Source: Sandaracinobacteroides sp041675905 (GTDB lineage: Bacteria > Pseudomonadota > Alphaproteobacteria > Sphingomonadales > Sphingomonadaceae). From it: 64,000 bases of DNA. Shown here piece by piece: positions 59,442-64,000 of the stretch. The position numbers and the translations under genes were made by a program. Each line of letters starts with the position of its first letter. The first letter of the stretch is position 1. The stretch lies in the NCBI GenBank assembly GCA_041675905.1, contig JBAYSX010000005.1, positions 1-64,000 of the forward strand, in the 5' to 3' direction. The notes under the pieces are model-generated. The model ran no database searches. It saw only the letters and a program-made list of their open reading frames with translations, and had not been told where the DNA came from.

Positions 59442-60458
59442 TCAGGTGCGCACCAGCCGCACCAGTTCCTCGACATGCGATATCGGCGTTTCCTTGATAA
59501 TCCCATGCCCCAGATTGAAGATATGTGGCCGACCGGCAAATGCATCCTTCACTTCACGCACGGCCGAACGTAACGCATCGCCACCGGCAAGCAGCGCCAG
59601 CGGGTCAATATTGCCTTGCAGCGGCAAATGATCCGGCAAATGTTGCGCCGCCCATAATGCCGGGATGCTTTCATCCAGCGCCAGCGCCGTTACACCGGTT
59701 TCTCTCGCATAGGCTGGAAGCCTGACGCCTCCGCCGCGTGGAAAACCGATGAACGGCACATCGGTGTGGCTTTCGCGCAGGGCTGCTACAATTTTCGCTG
59801 TAGGTGCAATCACCTGACGTTCGAACTGACTGGCCGATAGCGGCCCGGACCAGCTATCGAACAGCATCAGCGCCTGCGCGCCCGCATCGGCTTGCCGGCG
59901 CAAATAATCGATGGTGACAGTGGTGATCGCAGCGATCAGTTCGGCGAAGCGCCCCGGTTCCGTGTGGGCCATCAACCGCGCGGCGGCGAGATCCCGGCTA
60001 CCCGCGCCAGCGACCATATAGGTCGCCACCGTCCATGGTGCGCCTGCGAAGCCGATCAGCCCGACATTCTGTGGCAGCGCGGCCCGCACCTTGCGCACCG
60101 TGTCGTAAATCGGCTTCAATATTTCCGGATCGGAATGCAGATCTTCCAGCCGTGCCTGGGCCAGTGGCGGAGACAACTCCGGGCCCTCTCCGGCGGTAAA
60201 GCGCAAATTTTGCCCCAATGCCTGTGGCGTTACCAGAATATCGGAAAACAGGATTGCGGCATCGAAGCCAAAACGGCGGATCGGCTGCAGCGTGACTTCG
60301 GCCGCAGCATCGCTGTCGTAGAGCAATTCCAGAAAACCGCCCTTTTGCGTACGCAAGGCGCGATATTCCGGCAAATAACGGCCAGCTTGCCGCATCAGCC
60401 AGATCGGCGGCGGAGTGCAGACCTCACCGGCCAGCACACGGAGAAACGGAGCAGTCAT
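59442..60458 (-). CDS. hemE: Uroporphyrinogen decarboxylase
   Basis: 338 residues from ATG 60458. Hallmark motifs PIWLMRQAGRYLPEYRA, FDAAILFSDILVTPQALG and the glycine-rich GFPRGGGVRLPAYA; ends GHGIIKETPISHVEELVRLVR. It decarboxylates the four acetate side chains of uroporphyrinogen III. In Caulobacter and relatives hemE borders the chromosomal origin and its promoter lies within it; the same arrangement is seen here. Confidence 0.97.
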   Translation of the reverse strand: MTAPFLRVLAGEVCTPPPIWLMRQAGRYLPEYRALRTQKGGFLELLYDSDAAAEVTLQPIRRFGFDAAILFSDILVTPQALGQNLRFTAGEGPELSPPLAQARLEDLHSDPEILKPIYDTVRKVRAALPQNVGLIGFAGAPWTVATYMVAGAGSRDLAAARLMAHTEPGRFAELIAAITTVTIDYLRRQADAGAQALMLFDSWSGPLSASQFERQVIAPTAKIVAALRESHTDVPFIGFPRGGGVRLPAYARETGVTALALDESIPALWAAQHLPDHLPLQGNIDPLALLAGGDALRSAVREVKDAFAGRPHIFNLGHGIIKETPISHVEELVRLVRT

Positions 60459-60791
60459 GCGTTTCGTGTAGAGCGGAAGCCCGATGAGGGCCAGCCCTCT
60501 ACAATACATCTTTATTTTAAGGAATCTGGTGGTGGTAGTGGTCTGCGGGATAATGTGGATCAAATTTTATCCACAGGTCTCTCCACATTTCATCCCTGTG
60601 ACAAACCGCTTGAATCATCCACGAATTCTGGACTCTCCCGCATTGGTTTGATCAGGCAAAATCTTTGTCCACAGTGGGATTAAGGCGCTTTATCGCAGTG
60701 CAGCACCGGCGCGGAAGTCCTGACCGCGATATTTCATCGCGACTCTCCAATGCCTTTGCCCTTGATTATCCTCCAGGTTATCCACAGCCGC
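60459..60791. other. Chromosomal replication origin oriC
   Basis: The gap between hemE and ppsR, the classical alphaproteobacterial origin site. DnaA boxes seen: TTATCCACA at 60567-60575 (+) and 60778-60786 (+), TGATCCACA at 60554-60562 (-, the Caulobacter G-box form), TTGTCCACA at 60665-60673 (+), plus weaker CTCTCCACA at 60579-60587 and TCATCCACG at 60615-60623. An AT-rich stretch (60501-60520) next to the box pair could be the unwinding element. The last box lies six bases before the ppsR start. Confidence 0.88.
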
Positions 60792-61619
60792 GTGCAGCCC
60801 ATTCATCTCCATCTCGTATCCGACTCGACCGGCGAGACACTCGAATCGCTCGTCAAGGCAGGACTTGCGCAGTTCGAGAACGTCGACACGGTCAAACATT
60901 TCTGGCCGATGGTGCGTTCCGAAGGCCATCTCGACCGCGTGGTCGATGAAATTGCCCGCCGGCCAGGGCTGATTCTCTACACTTTGGTGGCTCCGGCGGT
61001 TCGCGCCCGGCTGGAAGCGCGCTGCGCCGCACTCGGTCTCCCCCTGATTGCTGTGCTCGACCCGGTGATCGAAGGCCTGCAACGCGCGCTTGGTCGTCGT
61101 GCCCACGCCCGCCCGGGCCGCCAGCATGTGCTGGATGAAGCCTATTTCGATCGTATCAGGGCCATCACCTACACCATCGAGCATGATGATGGCGTGGGCG
61201 CGCACGAATGGAATGAGGCGGATGCGATTCTCGTTGGTGTGTCGCGAAGTTCGAAAACGCCCACCTCCATTTATCTCGCCAATCGCGGTTACAAGATCGC
61301 CAATATGCCGCTGGTGCCAAACCGGCCGTTGCCGCCGGAATTCGACACGCTTGACCATCCGCTGATTGTCGGCCTGACCGTCTCGCCCGACCGGCTGGTG
61401 GCGATCCGGCGCAATCGTGTGATGGGGATGGCGCGCGAATCCATGGCGCCGATGTTCGATGCCCATTATGTCGATCCCGTCGGGGTCGCATCGGAACTCT
61501 CCCGGGCGCGGCGGCTGTTCGCTGATCGTGGCTGGCCGATCATCGACGTAACCCGCCGTTCCATCGAGGAAACGGCTGCCGCCGTCATCCACCTGCTAAC
61601 CTTGAGGGCCGCACGCTGA
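60792..61619 (+). CDS. ppsR: Pyruvate, water dikinase / PPDK regulatory protein (DUF299)
   Basis: 275 residues from GTG 60792, giving the family start QPIHLHLVSDSTGETLESL; an upstream ATG at 60750 would reach into the DnaA box region. The P-loop-like motif GVSRSSKTPTSIYLANRGYKIAN and the C-terminal RRSIEETAAAVIHLL match the bifunctional ADP-dependent kinase/Pi-dependent pyrophosphorylase that switches PEP synthase or pyruvate phosphate dikinase off and on. It is the DUF299 gene that borders oriC in Caulobacter. Overlaps maf at its end. Confidence 0.93.
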   Translation: MQPIHLHLVSDSTGETLESLVKAGLAQFENVDTVKHFWPMVRSEGHLDRVVDEIARRPGLILYTLVAPAVRARLEARCAALGLPLIAVLDPVIEGLQRALGRRAHARPGRQHVLDEAYFDRIRAITYTIEHDDGVGAHEWNEADAILVGVSRSSKTPTSIYLANRGYKIANMPLVPNRPLPPEFDTLDHPLIVGLTVSPDRLVAIRRNRVMGMARESMAPMFDAHYVDPVGVASELSRARRLFADRGWPIIDVTRRSIEETAAAVIHLLTLRAAR

Positions 61620-62206
61620 TGTTATTGCTTGCTTCCACCAGCCAGTCGCGCATGGCGATGCTGCGCGCCGCCGGCGTCGGCTTCGAATCCGTCGCGCCGC
61701 GCGTCGATGAGGAAGCGGTGAAAGAAGCGCTGGCCGGTCGACCGGTGCGCGAAATCGCCGATCGGCTCGCGGAAATGAAGGCAGTGAAAGTATCGCAAAG
61801 CCACCGTGATCGCTGGGTGCTGGGGTCGGATTCGATGATGGCGCTGTCGGCGCGGGAATATTTCGACAAGCCGGGAACGGTGGAAAATCTCCGGGCGCAA
61901 TTGCAGGCGATGCGCGGGCGCGAACACCGGCTGGTTTCCGCTGCCGTGATCGCGCGCGACGGCCAGCCGGTCTGGCGGCATGTTGAAGATGCACGGCTGG
62001 CGGTGCGTAATTTTTCCGACGCATGGCTCGAATCCTATATCGCCGCGAGTGGAGACGCCATTTTTGGTTCCGCCGGCGGCTATCACGTCGAAGGGCTGGG
62101 CGCACAATTGTTTACACGCATCGACGGCGATCAGTTCGTCGTACGTGGCTTGCCCTTGCTGGCTGTATTGGGCTGGCTGCGCGAATCCGGAGAAATGTTG
62201 ATATGA
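61619..62206 (+). CDS. maf: Maf-family nucleoside triphosphate pyrophosphatase
   Basis: 195 residues. LLLASTSQSRMAMLRAAGVGFESV at the N terminus, GSDSMMAL (the general-base Asp region), REHRLVSAAVI and GSAGGYHVEGLGAQLFTRIDGD followed by VVRGLPL. It hydrolyses canonical or modified nucleotides and is linked to septum control. ATG 61619 overlaps the ppsR stop by one base, and its own stop overlaps aroE (ATGA), so ppsR-maf-aroE is one operon. Confidence 0.93.
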   Translation: MLLLASTSQSRMAMLRAAGVGFESVAPRVDEEAVKEALAGRPVREIADRLAEMKAVKVSQSHRDRWVLGSDSMMALSAREYFDKPGTVENLRAQLQAMRGREHRLVSAAVIARDGQPVWRHVEDARLAVRNFSDAWLESYIAASGDAIFGSAGGYHVEGLGAQLFTRIDGDQFVVRGLPLLAVLGWLRESGEMLI

Positions 62207-63030
62207 ACCGCCCCCTGCCTGCCGTCGCCGGAGTCATGGGCTGGCCCGTTGCCCAGTCGAAGTCGCCGCTGATTCATCGTTTCTGGCTATCGGCGCTGAA
62301 GATGGACGGTGATTACAGCCGCTTCGCCGTAACGCCGGAATCCCTTGGCCAGGCGATTCTTGCATTGCCGTCGCTGGGCCTTCGCGGCGTGAATGTCACT
62401 GTGCCGCATAAAATCGCCGTGATGGAATATCTCGACCACATCGAACCCGCCGCTCGGGAAATCGGCGCCGTCAATACCGTTGTCGTCAGGGAAAACGGTC
62501 TCGTCGGGGCGAATACCGATGTCGCCGGTTTCCTAGAGCCGCTCGCGGCGAAAAATCTCGAAGGGGAGCATGCGGTCGTTCTCGGTGCCGGAGGAGCCGC
62601 CCGCGCGGTGCTCGCCGGACTACGTCAGCGCCAGATCGCCTCTGTCACGCTCGTCGTGCGCAATATGTACGCGGGGGAGGAATTGCTGGAGCAGGCCGGC
62701 ATCAGCGGAAAAGTGCAGGATTTCGCCAGTAGTCTGCCCGGAGATTGCTGCCTGCTGGTCAATGCCACGTCACTCGGCATGCAGGGAAAACCGGCCCTGG
62801 ACGTCGATCTGTCTCCCTTGCGCTCCGAATGCGCGGTGTATGATCTGGTCTATGCGCCGCTGTCGACCGGCCTGTTGCAGGCCGCCCGTCGTCATGGACT
62901 CACGACCATCGATGGTCTGTCGATGCTGATTGGCCAGGCCGACCATGCCTTCCGGAAATTTTTCGAAGCCGTACCTCCACGGTCCCGCGATGCGGAATTG
63001 CGGTCGATACTGACTTGCCTTGCGCCATAA
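62203..63030 (+). CDS. aroE: Shikimate dehydrogenase (NADP+)
   Basis: 275 residues from ATG 62203. Substrate site GWPVAQSKSPLIHRFWL, catalytic Lys in GVNVTVPHKIAVM, GANTDVAGF (Asp), the NADP fold VVLGAGGAARAVLAGL, NATSLGMQG and DGLSMLIGQADHAF. It reduces 3-dehydroshikimate in the shikimate pathway. The frame extends upstream into maf but the family N terminus starts here. In Caulobacter the series continues coaE-dnaQ-secB; here it stops after aroE. Confidence 0.96.
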   Translation: MNRPLPAVAGVMGWPVAQSKSPLIHRFWLSALKMDGDYSRFAVTPESLGQAILALPSLGLRGVNVTVPHKIAVMEYLDHIEPAAREIGAVNTVVVRENGLVGANTDVAGFLEPLAAKNLEGEHAVVLGAGGAARAVLAGLRQRQIASVTLVVRNMYAGEELLEQAGISGKVQDFASSLPGDCCLLVNATSLGMQGKPALDVDLSPLRSECAVYDLVYAPLSTGLLQAARRHGLTTIDGLSMLIGQADHAFRKFFEAVPPRSRDAELRSILTCLAP

Positions 63031-63069
63031 TCGAACACAGGTTCGGACACTTGGCGGTGATCGTCGGGA

Positions 63070-63729
63070 TCAATCACCTTGTGCGGGCACGGTGACAACA
63101 GCCACTGGCGGATCATCTGCACGGAAAAGGGGGACAGGCGCGACCTCTATTTCCACGCGCCGGTTCCGCGCACGCCCTTGTGCGTTGTCGGTTCCGTCCA
63201 GATGCGCGTCGGGCGCGACAGGCCGCCGTTCCCCCAGCGCGATGATGGTGATACGCCCTTCGTCCACGCCTTTCGAGACGAGATAATCGGCGACAGCTTC
63301 GGCGCGCGCCGAAGAAATACGCAGGTTTTCCCGATCGCCGCCGATGGAATCGGTATGGCCACGCAGGATAATTGCGCCGCCCGCCTGCATTTCCGGCTTT
63401 TGCATCAAACCATCAAGTGCGGCGCGGGCGGCATCATCCAGTTCGGTGCCAGCCTCGGCAAATAAAATGGTTGCGGTCATGGGTTCCGGAGGCGGCGGTG
63501 GCTCCGCCGTTTCCGGGGGCGCAATAGATGGCCGCAGGATCGAAACACCCGACAGGGGGGCTGGCCGGCTGGCGGTTTCCGTCTCTTGCGTCGAAGTTGT
63601 CCTGGGCGCCGGGTCGCTCTCCGCGGATGGCGTCGCGTCGGGCTGCTGATTGCAACCGAAAATCAACAGGAACAGGGCCGGGAGCGCTGCGACCGGGATC
63701 GGAACATATCCGTTCTTGCGGGTCATCAT
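63070..63729 (-). CDS. OmpA-family peptidoglycan-binding lipoprotein
   Basis: 219 residues. Lipoprotein signal PVAALPALFLLIFGC (Cys about residue 26), a Pro/Ser/Thr-rich linker (about 30-85) and a C-terminal OmpA domain: ILFAEAGTELDDAARAALD, ILRGHTDSIGGDRENLRISSARAEAVADYLVSKGV, GRARNRRVEIEV. Such proteins tether the outer membrane to peptidoglycan. Its ATG overlaps the stop of the antiporter gene (ATGATGA), so it is probably the last gene of that operon. Confidence 0.88.
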   Translation of the reverse strand: MMTRKNGYVPIPVAALPALFLLIFGCNQQPDATPSAESDPAPRTTSTQETETASRPAPLSGVSILRPSIAPPETAEPPPPPEPMTATILFAEAGTELDDAARAALDGLMQKPEMQAGGAIILRGHTDSIGGDRENLRISSARAEAVADYLVSKGVDEGRITIIALGERRPVAPDAHLDGTDNAQGRARNRRVEIEVAPVPLFRADDPPVAVVTVPAQGD

Positions 63730-64000
63730 GCGGCCTTTCCCTCCTTTTGCTTTCGCGCAGGCACTGTCGGCGTTTCCGGGGGCGCGTAGGAAATCACCGT
63801 ATCGCCGGGTTCGGGCGTGGGCCGCGTGGCGTGGGTGAAAAAGCGCAGCGTGCCATTTTTGCGCAGTACCGCCAGCAAATCAGCTTCGTCGGGGAGAATT
63901 TCCTTCGCTGCGTCGAAGTCGAACTGTTCGGTGATCGGCGTTTTGCGGAATGTCCAGCCAGCTTCTTCGCGCTGCTCGATTTCCTCTACCCCGATGCCGG
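63726..64000 (-). CDS. Probable cation/proton antiporter, C-terminal cytoplasmic part (truncated by window edge)
   Basis: 91 codons of the C terminus; the 5' part is off the right edge. The visible peptide (EIEQREEAGWTFRKTPITEQF, ILPDEADLLAVLRKNGTLRFF, RPTPEPGDTVISYAPPE) looks like an RCK_C/TrkA-C-type regulatory tail of a sodium/proton antiporter, with the typical PGDTVI strand. No membrane part is in view, so another TrkA-C transporter is possible. Followed, with overlap, by the OmpA-like gene. Confidence 0.6.
   Translation of the reverse strand, partial: GIGVEEIEQREEAGWTFRKTPITEQFDFDAAKEILPDEADLLAVLRKNGTLRFFTHATRPTPEPGDTVISYAPPETPTVPARKQKEGKAA

Noticed and set aside
60750..60791. ATG 60750 as the ppsR start
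   Set aside because: It adds 14 residues absent from the family and would put the second perfect DnaA box inside the coding region; GTG 60792 fits the family start.
1..64000. CRISPR arrays, prophage, insertion sequences or defence systems
   Set aside because: No regularly spaced repeats, transposase, integrase, phage structural or known defence genes were seen.

Overview
This window is ordinary core chromosome of an alphaproteobacterium, most likely a member of the Sphingomonadales. The evidence is gene content and order: high GC with dense overlapping operons, a split cobalamin methionine synthase behind an ArsR/methyltransferase regulator, bamD-recN, rpe-heparinase-purH, lysC with ptsP, a DUF1013 (TrcR) gene, a TonB-dependent receptor in a catabolic cluster, and above all hemJ-hemE, then an origin-like region, then ppsR-maf-aroE. 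No prophage, insertion sequence or CRISPR array was seen.

Layout. 0-0.13 kb: end of sucD. 0.2-7.1 kb: an accessory catabolic cluster (ABM monooxygenase, TonB receptor, GMC oxidoreductase, EthD protein, VOC protein, Rieske oxygenase). 7.2-9.8 kb: DnaJ-like protein, drug/metabolite transporter, cell-wall amidase, pterin dehydratase. 9.8-18.1 kb: mnmC, a CYTH-CHAD protein, rpe, heparinase-like gene, purH, transporter. 18.3-25.6 kb: trcR, a candidate small RNA with a strong terminator, a DUF3089 hydrolase, ruvX, pyrB with a catalytically degenerate dihydroorotase, a SPOR protein, an rRNA/tRNA methyltransferase and a DNA glycosylase. 25.7-31.6 kb: ferredoxin, then the convergent SahR-controlled operon sahR-metF-metH(N)-metH(C). 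31.6-34.8 kb: mlaA, two small lipoproteins, a VWA protein and a DUF3597 protein. 34.8-45.7 kb: lepA, plsY-dprA-topA-rnr, recN-bamD. 45.8-46.1 kb: tRNA-Arg(CCU) split by a group I intron, with a decayed tRNA-Leu beside it. 46.3-50.4 kb: glycosyltransferase, ftsH, 2OG dioxygenase. 50.4-54.9 kb: lysC-nitronate monooxygenase-ptsP. 55.0-58.8 kb: leuA behind an apparently leaderless leucine-rich leader peptide, infC and rho. 59.0-63.0 kb: hemJ, hemE, oriC, ppsR, maf, aroE. 63.1-64.0 kb: OmpA-like lipoprotein and the end of a probable cation/proton antiporter.

Functional links. Most genes are housekeeping: nucleotide synthesis, methionine/folate cycle, leucine and aspartate-family amino acids, heme, DNA topology and repair, outer-membrane maintenance. 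Many start codons overlap the previous stop (ATGA, GTGA, TTGA), so translational coupling is common and several starts are TTG or GTG.

The points most worth a second look are the group I intron, the leuA leader, the oriC region, the SahR operator, the dead dihydroorotase, the AUA start of infC, the 19.04-19.30 kb RNA candidate, the tRNA-Leu remnant and the 0.2-7 kb catabolic cluster with its operator-like palindrome.
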